A stretch of DNA of 64,000 nt, taken from NCBI GenBank assembly GCA_965277695.1, contig CBDIDQ010000106.1, positions 1-64,000 of the forward strand, given 5' to 3'. Position 1 is the first letter of the stretch. Every line of letters begins with the position of its first letter. The translations under genes and the position numbers were made by a program. Positions 25,489-35,027 of the stretch are shown piece by piece. Source of the stretch: JABSOG01 sp965277695. Lineage in GTDB: Bacteria > Pseudomonadota > Gammaproteobacteria > Enterobacterales > Alteromonadaceae. Below the pieces are notes generated by a model that worked only from the letters and a program-made list of their open reading frames with translations, made no database searches and had not been told where the DNA came from.

Positions 25489-25638
25489 TTAGGCATGGGA
25501 AAGGATCAGAGCTCTTATTTCTTCTCTTGAAAGGCCGTCAGGTACGTTAATTTGTCGACTTTTTAGTGCTTTCTCCATTCGTTTGCGATCAAATTTTACA
25601 CTCTGCTTTTCGACGCTTTTTTTTGCTGCTGCTGACAT
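25489..25638 (-). CDS. Small antitoxin-like protein
   Basis: 49 residues, MSAAAKKSVEKQSVKFDRKRME with a basic N-terminus, then VPDGLSREEIRALILSHA. The ribosome site AGGGG lies six bases upstream of the ATG at 25638. Family not recognised; the call rests on size, charge, good translation start and its position three bases before the toxin remnant. The antitoxin frame is intact although the toxin is dead. Confidence 0.5.
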   Translation of the reverse strand: MSAAAKKSVEKQSVKFDRKRMEKALKSRQINVPDGLSREEIRALILSHA

Positions 25639-25977
25639 AACGACCCCTGATACTAATAGCCTGTTCGAATTTTTGAAATTTTAACAGTGCAATCGTGATT
25701 AGTCCAGTGATTGGATCGTGAGTTATCAATAGAACAACCGTAATTGGTCCATCGTCAGGCGTTATAAATCAGCAGTCAATTCACCAGCTGAAAAACCAAA
25801 CAACTCGGTTAAAATCTCACCACTCAACCCCTGCTTTTCAAAAACATGATATTAAACAAAGACTTGTTCAGAAGCCATTCAGTTTCAATCGGCATAATGC
25901 CTAACCAGAAACACAGCAACACACGTACTTAACAAAACAAGCAAGAATCAGACATTTTGGAAAACAGGAATTTACCT
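25639..25977. other. Intergenic region before the barrel protein
   Basis: About 340 bases with no credible gene. GATTAGTCCAGTGATTGGAT and AATTGGTCCATCGTCAGGC are short irregular repeats (about 25697-25765). It must contain the promoters of the divergent genes on each side. Confidence 0.4.
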
Positions 25978-26817
25978 ATGAAATTAAATCAAGTCGTTAT
26001 TGGCTCTCTGGCATTTTTATCTTTAAGCATTTCTTCAAACCTCGCTGCTGATGAATTGGCTGCCGACAGTTATCAATATGAAGTGGCTATCGGGCAATCA
26101 CGGTTGGAAGAAGGGCCGCTTGATGTCAATCAAACCACTATTGGCGGTCGTTATTATTTTGCCCCCGTATCGACGCTCAATGGACCTCGGGCTGAGGCGG
26201 CTTTTATTAATCGCTCCGCTAATGTGTTTGCCGTATATCAGTATAATAATATTAAATCTAGGTGGGGCATGGACATTTCCCAGTCCGCTTCACAGTTTGG
26301 CGGGGTGTATACGGATAAAGACAGTGATCTTTATTTGTCGGGGGCGATAACCAATGTTAATAATACCGGACGAAAAGTCATTGATGGCAGTGTCGGTTGG
26401 TATTTTGATGATAACTGGCTGGTGAAGCTGGATGTCGAGCGTGAAGATAATGATTTTTATGATGATTTTACCAATATCGGTTTAACTTCCAAAGCCTTGT
26501 TTAAACTGGACTCAGGTCACCAAGTTAATGCCGAATTTGGTTATAAACACTTTGATTCAGACCGGGGTAATGGCGCAAATAACAATTACTCTGTTGCTGG
26601 TGATTATTATCTTTCTAATGATCTGTCAGTCGGCCTTAAGTATGAGTGGGACGCTGGTGGCATGGGTGAAAACAGCCACGCGACAACGTTGAGAAGCAAC
26701 TGGTATTTCAACGATACCATGGCATTAAATGCCAGTTATACTAGCGGTTCAATCGGTTATAGCGGCAGCTTTGCTTACATGGATAGTTTGAGTGTGGGGC
26801 TGAATATGCGGTTTTAA
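25978..26817 (+). CDS. Putative outer-membrane barrel protein (porin-like)
   Basis: 279 residues from ATG 25978 (AGGA nine bases before). A signal peptide ends at about residue 24 (SSNLAA). The rest alternates like a beta-barrel: YQYEVAIGQ, TTIGGRYYF, GSVGWYFDDNWLVKLDVE, NAEFGYKHF, VGLKYEWD, LRSNWYFNDTMALNASY, closing with SVGLNMRF whose final Phe is the BAM recognition residue. It looks like the putative porins found in marine gammaproteobacteria; pore specificity unknown. A terminator follows. Confidence 0.75.
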   Translation: MKLNQVVIGSLAFLSLSISSNLAADELAADSYQYEVAIGQSRLEEGPLDVNQTTIGGRYYFAPVSTLNGPRAEAAFINRSANVFAVYQYNNIKSRWGMDISQSASQFGGVYTDKDSDLYLSGAITNVNNTGRKVIDGSVGWYFDDNWLVKLDVEREDNDFYDDFTNIGLTSKALFKLDSGHQVNAEFGYKHFDSDRGNGANNNYSVAGDYYLSNDLSVGLKYEWDAGGMGENSHATTLRSNWYFNDTMALNASYTSGSIGYSGSFAYMDSLSVGLNMRF

Positions 26818-26828
26818 CAATTAACAAT

Positions 26829-26863
26829 GAAAGAGGAAAGAGGAAAGAGGAAAGAGGAAAGAT
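26829..26863. repeat. Heptanucleotide tandem repeat (GAAAGAG)x5
   Basis: Four exact GAAAGAG units and a fifth with T for the last G, between the barrel gene and its terminator. Purine-only on this strand; copy number may vary. Confidence 0.85.
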
Positions 26864-26888
26864 AGGCGCGAGTAATTCGCGCCTTTTT
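26864..26888 (+). terminator. Intrinsic terminator of the barrel gene
   Basis: AGGCGCGA (26864-26871), loop GTAAT, TCGCGCCT (26877-26884) and a T-run. The A on the other side is short, so mainly rightward; it lies between convergent genes. Confidence 0.85.
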
Positions 26889-26899
26889 AGCTGTGCGGT

Positions 26900-27931
26900 T
26901 TAGCTGTTAATAATTTCCTGAGCCATTTCATCAGCAATCAGGTGAGTACCACGCCCTTCTTTATCACTACGCTGAAAAATGTTCAGTAGCGTATCGTAGA
27001 TTTTATTGGTCATACGGGTGGCTTTGTCTGGATCGTAATGTTCATCAAACTCCATTGAAACATTGATGATACCGCCTGCGTTGATGACATAATCTGGCGC
27101 GTACAGAATATTCATTTGACGTAATACTTCGCCATGGCGAGGCTCTGCTAACTGATTATTAGCGCAACCAGCAACAATAGTGGCTTTGAGCTGTGGGATG
27201 GTGTCATCGTTAATGGTGGCACCGAGTGCACAAGGGGTGTAAACGTCAACGTCCTGGCGGTAAATGTCATCAAGGCTAACCGCTGTGGCGTCATATTCAG
27301 CGACCGCTTTATCAATCGCAGTGGCACTCATATCAGTGACGAATAATTTGGCTCCGGCTTGATGCAAGTATGAACAAACCCCCATGCCGACACTACCTAA
27401 ACCTTGAACAGCGACTTTAACACCAGTTAAATCATCAGTGCCGAGACGGTGCTTAACAGCGGCTTTAATGCCCAAATAGGTACCTAATGCAGTGAACGGT
27501 CCCGGGTTGCCACTTTTGCCTTCAAGACCCATCACGTGGTTGGTCTCTTTATGGGCTATCATGATGTCAGCAGTGGTGATGTTAACATCTTCAGCACTAA
27601 GGTAACGACCACCTAACGATTCGAGGAATTTGCCGAAGCTGCGAAACAAGGCTTCTGACTTGATAGTCTTGGCATCACCGATAATAACGGATTTGCCGCC
27701 ACCCATCGCTAAACCCGCCAGTGCGTTTTTGTATGTCATGCCTTTTGCCAAACGTAATACGTCTTCTAAAGCATCATCATCATTGGCGTAATCCCACATC
27801 CGACAACCACCGACGGCAGGGCCGAGTTTAGTGTTGTGGATTGCGATGATTGCTTTGAGACCCGATTCTTTGTCATGACAAAATACCACTTGCTCATGAT
27901 CGTCAAATTCTACATGGTTAAATAAAGCCAC
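26900..27931 (-). CDS. ldh: Leucine (Leu/Val/Phe) dehydrogenase
   Basis: NAD-dependent oxidative deamination of branched-chain amino acids to 2-oxoacids in the cytoplasm. 343 residues from the GTG at 27931, chosen because GGAG lies eight bases upstream and the protein then begins ALFNHVEFDDHEQV as family members do. Landmarks: AIIAIHNTKLGPAVGGCRMW, GMTYKNALAGLAMGGGKSVI with the catalytic Lys, and the nucleotide-binding VQGLGSVG. The monocistronic gene is convergent with the barrel gene. It could feed branched-chain 2-oxoacids to the E1-E2 enzyme encoded at 46.7 kb, but that link is only suggestive. Confidence 0.9.
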   Translation of the reverse strand: MALFNHVEFDDHEQVVFCHDKESGLKAIIAIHNTKLGPAVGGCRMWDYANDDDALEDVLRLAKGMTYKNALAGLAMGGGKSVIIGDAKTIKSEALFRSFGKFLESLGGRYLSAEDVNITTADIMIAHKETNHVMGLEGKSGNPGPFTALGTYLGIKAAVKHRLGTDDLTGVKVAVQGLGSVGMGVCSYLHQAGAKLFVTDMSATAIDKAVAEYDATAVSLDDIYRQDVDVYTPCALGATINDDTIPQLKATIVAGCANNQLAEPRHGEVLRQMNILYAPDYVINAGGIINVSMEFDEHYDPDKATRMTNKIYDTLLNIFQRSDKEGRGTHLIADEMAQEIINS

Positions 27932-27961
27932 TGAATATTCTCCGCTGTTCGTTCTGTGCAT

Positions 27962-28292
27962 TGCTACTTTATACAATATTGTTGGGTGAAATACTGCTTG
28001 TATTTGAGGGTAATTCCATTTGTAAACAACAACTCAGTCATAAAAACGAGGCGGACTTTATCATGTAAGTGGGGAAGAGCGCTATAAAATTACATAATCG
28101 CAAACTGGTCAGATGAGCAAGAAGTTGGATCGACTGATTTTGGCTGAAAATGGTGGCTGAAATGTCTGAAAATCAATCAATAACCGGGTTTTCGTGGGGG
28201 GTTAGGTGAAAATAGTGAATGTTTATTGCGTTGGCTTCATTAGGTTAGTGGTATGTATTAGTGCTATGTATTAGTGCTATGGGTTAACGGCA
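27962..28292. other. Intergenic region, no gene seen
   Basis: About 330 bases between the leucine dehydrogenase start and the GNAT stop, both on the minus strand. A short direct repeat TATGTATTAGTGC occurs twice at about 28252-28278. No credible frame. Confidence 0.45.
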
Positions 28293-28751
28293 TCAGTGGA
28301 TCACTTGATTGTTATGTAATGACAGTTTATCAGTATCACAAGCGAGGGTTTGTCTGGCGATACCGGCTTCCATAAAGACACACCCGGTGCGTTGGTAATT
28401 GGCTTGTTCGAATTTGCTGATATCGGCAAGTTCACAATTAAAGCTGAGCCGGGTTAATCCGAGTTCATTAGCGACATCTTTAATGGCATGACTGAGTTGG
28501 TTGTTGATAGCTTGATTACGGTGGCGGATGGTGATGGCGATACGGCTAATACGGCCGTTGTTGGCGATTCTGGCGCTGGCGACGGGGTTGTTATCAGCAT
28601 CAATGAGCATGATATGGTGGGCCTCCCGATCAAACTTATCAAACTCCACCGACTCTGGAATATGATATTCGCAGACAAAAACCCGTACCCTTAACTCTTT
28701 TAACTGCTTTCGTGCCTGATGCCACGAAACATGCTTTACCTGTAATGACAT
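28293..28751 (-). CDS. GNAT-family N-acetyltransferase
   Basis: 152 residues, single GNAT fold of the ElaA-like type. RVRVFVCEYHIPESVEFDKFD is the typical start of this subgroup, followed by HIMLIDADNNPVASARI (strands 2-4) and GRISRIAITIRHRNQAI, the acetyl-CoA site in place of the usual R/Q-x-x-G-x-G/A. The substrate is not predictable. No operon partner. Confidence 0.8.
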   Translation of the reverse strand: MSLQVKHVSWHQARKQLKELRVRVFVCEYHIPESVEFDKFDREAHHIMLIDADNNPVASARIANNGRISRIAITIRHRNQAINNQLSHAIKDVANELGLTRLSFNCELADISKFEQANYQRTGCVFMEAGIARQTLACDTDKLSLHNNQVIH

Positions 28752-28883
28752 TTAATCGCCTGTTTTTTGTTTTACACCTCACGCTTAAGTTGATAATAGT
28801 CAATTTTTAGCTGGATATCACCGAGTTTTTTAAATTTTTATGAAACTTTTTTGCATTTGTATTGTCATGGGGGATGATGGGGC

Positions 28884-28911
28884 GTAGGAGCGAGCTCCAG
28901 CTCGTTCCTAC
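28884..28911. repeat. REP-like repeat, family B, full palindrome
   Basis: GTAGGAGCGAGCT-CC-AGCTCGTTCCTAC, a 13-bp arm palindrome with one mismatch, of the GTAGGAGCGAGC type known from pseudomonads and relatives. Two more arms occur at 32350 and 32444. It lies between the GNAT and purB genes. Confidence 0.88.
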
Positions 28912-28933
28912 AAACCTACACCTAATCCAGCTC

Positions 28934-30306
28934 TTAATCCAAAAGGTCAACAAACTGCACCGCATGGCCAATATAATTGGCTGGGGTCAGTCGTTTCATT
29001 TCGTCTTTGGCGGCTTGTGGTAACTCCAGACCATCAATAAAATCGGCCATGATTTGCTGGTTGACACGTTTGCCACGGGTCAGGTCTTTTAGCTTCTCAT
29101 AAGGGTTTTCAATGCCGTAACCGACGCATTACTGTTTGGATGGGTTCGGCTAGTAATTCCCAGTTACTGTCTAGCTCGTCTGCTAGGCTTTGTTGGTTAA
29201 CTTCGAGCTTGCTGATGCCTTTGAGTGTTGCCTGATAAGCGACAATGCTGTGGGCAAAACCAGTACCCAGATTACGCAGTACAGTTGAATCCGTGAGGTC
29301 ACGTTGCCATCTTGAAATCGGCAGCTTTTGCGCTAAATGACCCAAAATGGCATTGGCAATACCAAGGTTACCTTCGGAGTTTTCAAAGTCGATAGGGTTA
29401 ACTTTATGGGGCATGGTGGATGAGCCGATTTCGCCCGCAATGGTTTTTTGCTTAAAGTGACCCATGGCGATATAACCCCATAAATCACGGTCAAAATCGA
29501 TAAGAATAGTGTTAAAACGTGCAACAGCATCAAACAATTCGGCTATGTAATCATGCGGTTCGATTTGCGTGGTGAAGGCATTCCAGCTTAAACCCAAACC
29601 AGTAACAAACTGTTCGGCGTGGTGATGCCAGTCATAATCTGGATAAGCAGCTAAATGGGCGTTGTAGTTACCCACTGCGCCATTGATTTTGCCAAGAATT
29701 TCGACCTTGGCAATTTGGTCACGTTGACGTTTAAGGCGAATGTAAACGTTGGCCATTTCTTTACCCATGGTTGACGGCGTTGCTGGTTGACCGTGGGTGC
29801 GACACATCATTGGCAAGGTTTTGTATTCAACGGCCAAGGCTTTGATGGCCGCTAAAATGTCGTCCATATAAGGCAATATAACGTGCTCGCGAGCTTCTTT
29901 GAGCATCAGACCGTGAGACAGGTTGTTGATGTCTTCTGAGGTGCAGGCAAAGTGAATGAATTCGTTGATGGCGTTTAATGCCGGATTAGCAGCCACTTGC
30001 TCTTTTAAGAAGTACTCAACGGCTTTGACATCATGGTTAGTGGTGCTTTCGATTGCTTTGACTCGTAAGGCATCTGCTTCACTAAAGTTGGCTTTAATGT
30101 CATTTAACAACTGGTTAGCAGCGTCATCAAAAGCCGGGGACTTCTTCAATGCCGTCGGCCTTAGAGAGTTGTTGCAACCAATTCACTTCGACAATCACCC
30201 GGTATTTGATCAGGCCAAATTCGCTAAAATAATCTCTAAGTGCTTTGGCTTTGCTGCCATATCGGCCATCGATGGGTGATATCGCAGTGAGTGCTGATAG
30301 TTGCAT
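28934..30306 (-). pseudogene. purB: Adenylosuccinate lyase, two frameshifts in this sequence
   Basis: Purine synthesis enzyme acting twice (SAICAR and adenylosuccinate cleavage). Collinear with E. coli PurB along its whole length: MQLSALTAISPIDGRYG at the start, THGQPATPSTMGKEMANV, the signature GSSTMPHKVNPIDFENSEGN and TPANYIGHAVQFVDLLD at the end. One extra base in the GGGG at 30136-30139 shifts the frame after EEVP, and one in the AA at 29119-29120 shifts it after QTVMRR. Since purB is near-essential and its neighbours show the same pattern, sequence error is the better explanation than a real pseudogene. Confidence 0.88.
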
Positions 30307-30341
30307 TGAATATCCTGTCTGTTAAAGGTACTGGTTATAAA

Positions 30342-30960
30342 TTAAGGTTGATTAATGTGTTGTTTCGAAACGTTTAAAATCGCTTGTCGGGAGAACAGCA
30401 GTTGTCTTTTTTTACCGCCAAGTTGACGCCATAAAACCGCTGCGCGAACAGCCGCTAACAGCAATGCCCGAATCTTTTGTTGATTGCTTGGTATCTTTAA
30501 CAGTTGTGGTGCACCAGATACCTGAATACGGTTGCCTAAGGGGCTGATCACATCAGTATAAATACTGGCCATGTTGGCGATCATATTGTCGTCAAGCAAT
30601 GAAAAATGACCCCAATTGACGATTGATATCACTAATGCGTTGGCTCAATTGTTCAAGCGCTTGTGGTTTTTTACTGAGCTTGCGTTCAAGGGTCAAAATG
30701 CCAGCGATGTAACGGGTGACTTCAATATCTTTGTGAGTTTGATTACTCAATTGTATGGTTAACGTTTGGTAACCCAACTCAAGGTTTTTTAATTGGCCAT
30801 AGATGGACACTGGCGTATGAGCATCGGTAATGGTGACGCTTTTAAACATCACTTCTAACAGCTCATCTGATGTGGCGCTCTGGCGGGCGATAAGCCGTAC
30901 CAGTTCGGCTGCCTGACAGACTGCTGCCAGGGCCATGATTCGATCAGTATGTGGATACAT
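30342..30960 (-). pseudogene. hflD: High-frequency lysogenization protein HflD, one frameshift
   Basis: Peripheral inner-membrane protein HflD (YcfC), normally between mnmA and purB as here. The first 117 residues (MALAAVCQAAELVRLIARQ, ELGYQTLTIQLSN, RYIAGILTLERKLSKKP) are in one frame. The rest (HFSLLDDNMIANMASIYTDVISPLGNRIQV, RAAVLWRQLGGKKRQLLFSR) follows in another. One extra base in the CCCC at 30610-30613 explains it: R-Q-L-G then H-F-S-L-L-D. It starts two bases after mnmA ends. Confidence 0.87.
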
Positions 30961-30962
30961 AA

Positions 30963-32223
30963 TTATTTAATTACAGGCTTGGTTAAAAGGGTATCTGTCA
31001 GGACAGCGTTGATAATACCGCCACCAAGACAAACTTCGCCATCGTAAAACACTGCCGATTGGCCGGGAGTCACGGCTTTTTCTGGCTGGTCGAATACGAC
31101 TCTGACACGCTTTTCACCATCAGCACCATCAGCACCATCAGCACCATCAGCACCATCAAGCGGTTCGACAGTGCAGGATACGTCTTGTTGACGGTAACGG
31201 GTTTTAACGGTCAGGTTTACTTTTTGTTGCGGTCCTTTACGGTCAACCCAATGCAGTTGATCGGCAATCAATCCGGTGGAATATAATAACGGATGATCAG
31301 CCCCTTGAGCGGCAATCAGCACATTACGTTTAAGATTCTTTGGCAACAACATACCAAGGGTCTTCGCTGGCGTTTTTCAGTCCGCCAATCAATAAACCTT
31401 TACGCTGGCCTAAAGTATGATACATCAGACCATCATGTTTACCAACGGCTTCGCCTTCGGGTGTTTCAATCACGCCGGGTTGAGCGGGTAGATATTTTTG
31501 CAAGAAGTCTTTGAATTTGCGCTCACCGATAAAACAAATCCCGGTGCTGTCTTTTTTGTTGTGGGTGATAAGCCCTTGTTCTTCGGCAATCTTTCTCACC
31601 AGCGGTTTTTCTAACTCACCCACTGGAAACAAGGTTTGCGCTAGGTGTTTTTCGGCCAAGGTGTAGAGAAAATAGCTTTGGTCTTTGTTGTTGTCCAAAC
31701 CCCGTTGCATGAGCCATTTTTCACTATCTGCCGGGTTATCTGTTTGTTTGTCGGCATGAGTCCGGCGAACATAATGACCAGTGGCGATATAGTCGGCGTC
31801 TAAAATTTCAGCGGCGAATTCTAAAAACGCTTTGAATTTAATTTCTTTGTTGCAAATAATATCGGGATTAGGGGTGCGACCTGAGCGATATTCTTCGAGG
31901 AAGTATTCAAATACGTTATCCCAGTACTCGGCGGCAAAGTTAACGGTGTGCAGTTCAATAGCCAATTTATCACAGACCTGTTGAGCATCTTTTAAATCGG
32001 CGGTAGCGGCGCAATATTCGTCGTTATCGTCTTCTTCCCAGTTCTTCATGAACAGTCCTTCAACCTGATAACCTTGTTCAATCAGCAGGTAGGCAGAAAC
32101 GGAAGAATCAACCCCGCCAGACATGCCGACAATCACCTTTTTAGTGGCGTTGATGGCTTTAGTGGCTGAGTCAGTGATAGGGGTGATTGCTGATGACTTT
32201 ACTTGTGATTGTACTTGTGACAT
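30963..32223 (-). pseudogene. mnmA: tRNA 2-thiouridylase MnmA, one frameshift
   Basis: Puts the 2-thio group on U34 of Lys, Glu and Gln tRNAs. The start ATG at 32223 follows from the family N-terminus; the PP-loop is VIVGMSGGVDSSVSA, catalytic Cys in DIICNKEIKF and in KKDSTGICFIG. The frame is shifted near 31336 by one extra base, after DPWYVVAK, and continues LKRNVLIAAQG to CLGGGIINAVL. The C-terminal beta-barrel contains a five-fold 9-bp repeat giving repeated Gly-Ala-Asp. First gene of mnmA-hflD-purB, the conserved order. Confidence 0.88.
31117..31160. repeat. 9-bp tandem repeat inside mnmA
   Basis: About five copies of AGCACCATC in frame, encoding Gly-Ala-Asp repeats on the minus strand. 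It inserts roughly a dozen residues into a surface loop of the MnmA C-terminal domain; the copy number can change without shifting the frame. Confidence 0.8.
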
Positions 32224-32349
32224 AAGATTTGAAAGGGTCGCTATATTGCCAGGGAAAATCAGGCGCGAATTATAGCATTGATAAATCGCGGCGTAAATCC
32301 GGGAGCGGTAGGTTGTGTGGGTATTTGCTGTGACGTTGTTATTGACATC

Positions 32350-32464
32350 GTAGGAACGAGCTCCAGCTCGTGATAAGGGAGCTTTGCGACCGTTACCCAC
32401 CAGTCACCATTAGCCTTCCCAAGGGTTTGTGGCTGACCCATCGCGAGCTGGAGCTCGCTCCTAC
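32350..32464. repeat. REP-like family B doublet, inverted
   Basis: One REP arm at 32350-32370 (GTAGGAACGAGCT then CCAGCTCG) and another in opposite orientation at 32444-32464 (CGAGCTGGAGC then TCGCTCCTAC), 73 bases apart, a BIME-like arrangement. The second overlaps the stop codon of the rhomboid gene. Confidence 0.85.
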
Positions 32465-33011
32465 TGCCTGTCATCTATAAACCCCCGAAAAACCTGATAA
32501 AACAACGGCAGCGCAAGGATAAGGCCGCCGATCAACCCGTAGAGGTGGGCTTCGACGGCGACGTCGGCGTTGATCATCACTTTTACGTCGTCGCTGGGAC
32601 CCCAGATGTTTTCGTAACCGACTTTGATGATGATGCCGATGGTCAATAGCCAGCCGGAGACAGGCCAGCCGACTTTGATGTCTTTTACTGCGCCGTAAAC
32701 AATAATGCCGTGTAGTGCACCAGATAGACCGACGTAATGGACCATGCCAGTGAATAAATACAAGCCTAGGCCACAGGTCAGGCTGCAAAAAGAGAAGATA
32801 AAAAGTAGCTTTTGCTGGTGTAATGCTCGGCGTGTAATAGCCAAACAAACAGTACGCCGAGGCAATTGAGCAGTAAGTGGGTGAAGTTGGTGTGTAGCAG
32901 GTTGCCAGTAAACAGTCGCCAGAGTTCGCCGTTATTGATATTGGGGCGTTCAAAGCGTAACCATTGTGTGCTCAGTGGTTCGAAGTAAAACAGCACAAAA
33001 GCAATGGCCAT
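32461..33011 (-). pseudogene. Rhombosortase-like rhomboid protease, one frameshift
   Basis: Small rhomboid-family intramembrane serine protease. First frame: ELWRLFTGNLLHTNFTHLLLNCLGVLFVWLLH, the H-x-x-x-N part of the active site. After a shift in the A-run at 32800-32804 comes FTGMVHYVGLSGALHGIIVYGA with the catalytic G-L-S-G-A-L-H, then EAHLYGLIGGLILAL with the second catalytic His. One missing base in the run would restore the frame. The ATG at 33011 may not be the true start: KAPRNRWIDDYLPLQTKYT lies upstream in frame. Rhombosortases process proteins with a GlyGly-CTERM tail. Confidence 0.8.
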
Positions 33012-33140
33012 GACGATGATCGGGTTTATGGTGTATTTGGTTTGTAGTGGTAAATAATCATCAATCCATCTGTTCCTAGGGGCTTTTCAGCGGTTAATTG
33101 CTACTGATTTGTTAATGGGCGTAGATTCTTGGGGCAGATA

Positions 33141-34958
33141 ATGATAGAAAGTCAGATTAACTGCATAAATTGGTTTCCGGGGCATTCTATCAAACAATCA
33201 TCAAATTTCATCCGCTTTATCAAGTATTCATTAATCACCTCTGCATTAGGCTTGGCTTTGGGTTTAGTCAGTCTGCCACTACACGCTGAGCAGCGCGATC
33301 CAGAAGCTGGGAGTGGGCTGATTGAGAAAAAAGCGGTGGTGAGCGATAAGTTTATGGTGGTTGCCGCCAATCCTTATGCCAGCGAAGCCGGTTATCGCAT
33401 TTTGAAAAAAGGCGGTTCGGCTATTGATGCGGCCATTGCGGTGCAGGCGATGCTGACGTTGGTTGAACCTCAGTCATCGGGCATTGGTGGCGGTAGTTTT
33501 ATTCTTCACTGGAACAAAAAACAACAGCAGTTACAAACCTATGATGGCCGCGAGACAGCCCCCAAAGCCGTTACCTCCGATTTGTTTTTACAAGCCAATA
33601 AACAGCCCATGCGCTGGATGGATGCGGTTGTCGGTGGTAAAGCGGTTGGCGTACCCGGGGTGCTTAAAGCCTTACATTTAGCGCATCAGCAACATGGTAA
33701 ATTGCCTTGGTCGAGTCTGTTTGAGTATACCATTGAATTAGCCGATTCTGGATTTATGGTATCAAAGCGGATGCAAACACAAATTTTGCGTCAGATGAAT
33801 CCGGGGATCACCAAACTCAAAGCCAGTGTTGATTACTTTTTCCCGCAAGGGCAGGTAGTGCAGGTTGGTGAACTTAAAACCAACAAACCGTTAGCCGCGA
33901 TACTCAGGCAAATTAGCCAGTTTGGTGTTGATGCCTTTTATCAGGGTAAAAATGCCAAAGCGATTGTTGATGCGGTTAATAATAGCCCGATCAATCCGGG
34001 GTTATTGTCGCTTAAAGACTTGACTGATTATAAAGCCAAAGAAAGAGCGCCGTTGTGTGCCCCTTATCATCAATATCGAATTTGTGGCATGGGACCACCA
34101 AGTTCCGGTGGTTTTACGGTGTTGCAAATGCTGGCGTTATTGGAACCGTTTGAGTTAAAACAATACCAGCCCAATCAAGTCGAAGCAGTACATCTTTATA
34201 CCCAAGCTTCGCGTCTGGCGTATGCTGATCGCAATCGTTATGCCGCCGACAGTGATTTTGTTAATGTGCCATTTCAACAGTTACTCAATCCGCAGTATCT
34301 CAAACAACGGGTGAGCAAAATCAAGTTAGATAAAGACATGGGTCGGGCCACGCCCGGGCTGACTGATGTTTTTGCCAATCAGGGTCATGACAACGCGATT
34401 GAGTTGCCGAGCACTAGCCATTTTTCGATTGTTGATGCCACAGGTAATGCGATTTCAATGACTACCAGTATTGAACATGCGTTTGGTTCGGCGATCATGG
34501 TTAATGGTTATTTGCTAAACAATCAGTTAACCGATTTTTCGTTTAATCCGTCACAAAATGGCAAGCTGGTGGCTAATCGTATTCAGCCGAATAAACGCCC
34601 TCGCAGTTCGATGTCGCCGATGATGGTGTTTGATAAACAAGGTCAGTTGAAAATGGTGATTGGTTCACCTGGTGGCAGTCGGATCATCAATTATGTCGCA
34701 CAAACCTTAGTTGCTGTACTGGATTGGAAAATGGATATTCAACAGGCAATTAATCTGCCCAAAGTGACCAATCGTAACGGCATCACCACGTTAGAATCTG
34801 AAACCAATCTAGTGAATATCCAAGCAGCACTGGAAAAGAAACGTCATCAGGTGAGAATACGGACATTAAATAGCGGTTTGCATGGCATTGTGCTAGAAAA
34901 TGGCAAGTTGATTGGTGGTGCGGACCCCAGACGTGAAGGGATTGGCTTAGGGTTGTAA
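33141..34958 (+). CDS. ggt: Gamma-glutamyltransferase (glutathione hydrolase)
   Basis: Periplasmic Ntn-hydrolase that splits glutathione and other gamma-glutamyl compounds. 605 residues from ATG 33141 (GGGG before it). A signal sequence ends at about residue 48 (LPLHA). The precursor cleaves itself before Thr425 in STSHFSIVDATGNAISMTTSIE, making large and small subunits; QSSGIGGGSFILHW, DGRETAP, GPPSSGGFTVLQML and GSPGGSRI are the other signatures. Length is normal. Single gene; a small secreted protein follows. Confidence 0.95.
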   Translation: MIESQINCINWFPGHSIKQSSNFIRFIKYSLITSALGLALGLVSLPLHAEQRDPEAGSGLIEKKAVVSDKFMVVAANPYASEAGYRILKKGGSAIDAAIAVQAMLTLVEPQSSGIGGGSFILHWNKKQQQLQTYDGRETAPKAVTSDLFLQANKQPMRWMDAVVGGKAVGVPGVLKALHLAHQQHGKLPWSSLFEYTIELADSGFMVSKRMQTQILRQMNPGITKLKASVDYFFPQGQVVQVGELKTNKPLAAILRQISQFGVDAFYQGKNAKAIVDAVNNSPINPGLLSLKDLTDYKAKERAPLCAPYHQYRICGMGPPSSGGFTVLQMLALLEPFELKQYQPNQVEAVHLYTQASRLAYADRNRYAADSDFVNVPFQQLLNPQYLKQRVSKIKLDKDMGRATPGLTDVFANQGHDNAIELPSTSHFSIVDATGNAISMTTSIEHAFGSAIMVNGYLLNNQLTDFSFNPSQNGKLVANRIQPNKRPRSSMSPMMVFDKQGQLKMVIGSPGGSRIINYVAQTLVAVLDWKMDIQQAINLPKVTNRNGITTLESETNLVNIQAALEKKRHQVRIRTLNSGLHGIVLENGKLIGGADPRREGIGLGL

Positions 34959-35027
34959 TTGATTGTTAAGGTGGCGTTAAGGTGGGCTGTGAATAATCAC
35001 CAGATTGAAGAAGGCAGAGGATTACAT

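Noticed and set aside
5605..25638. Prophage or integrated element spanning the accessory region
   Set aside because: No integrase, tRNA attachment site, capsid or tail genes; the region is a mix of separate decayed modules.
28934..32223. Programmed frameshifting in purB, hflD and mnmA
   Set aside because: The families are not known for it, the sites lack slippery heptamers with stimulatory structures, and five cases in 4 kb point to sequence error.
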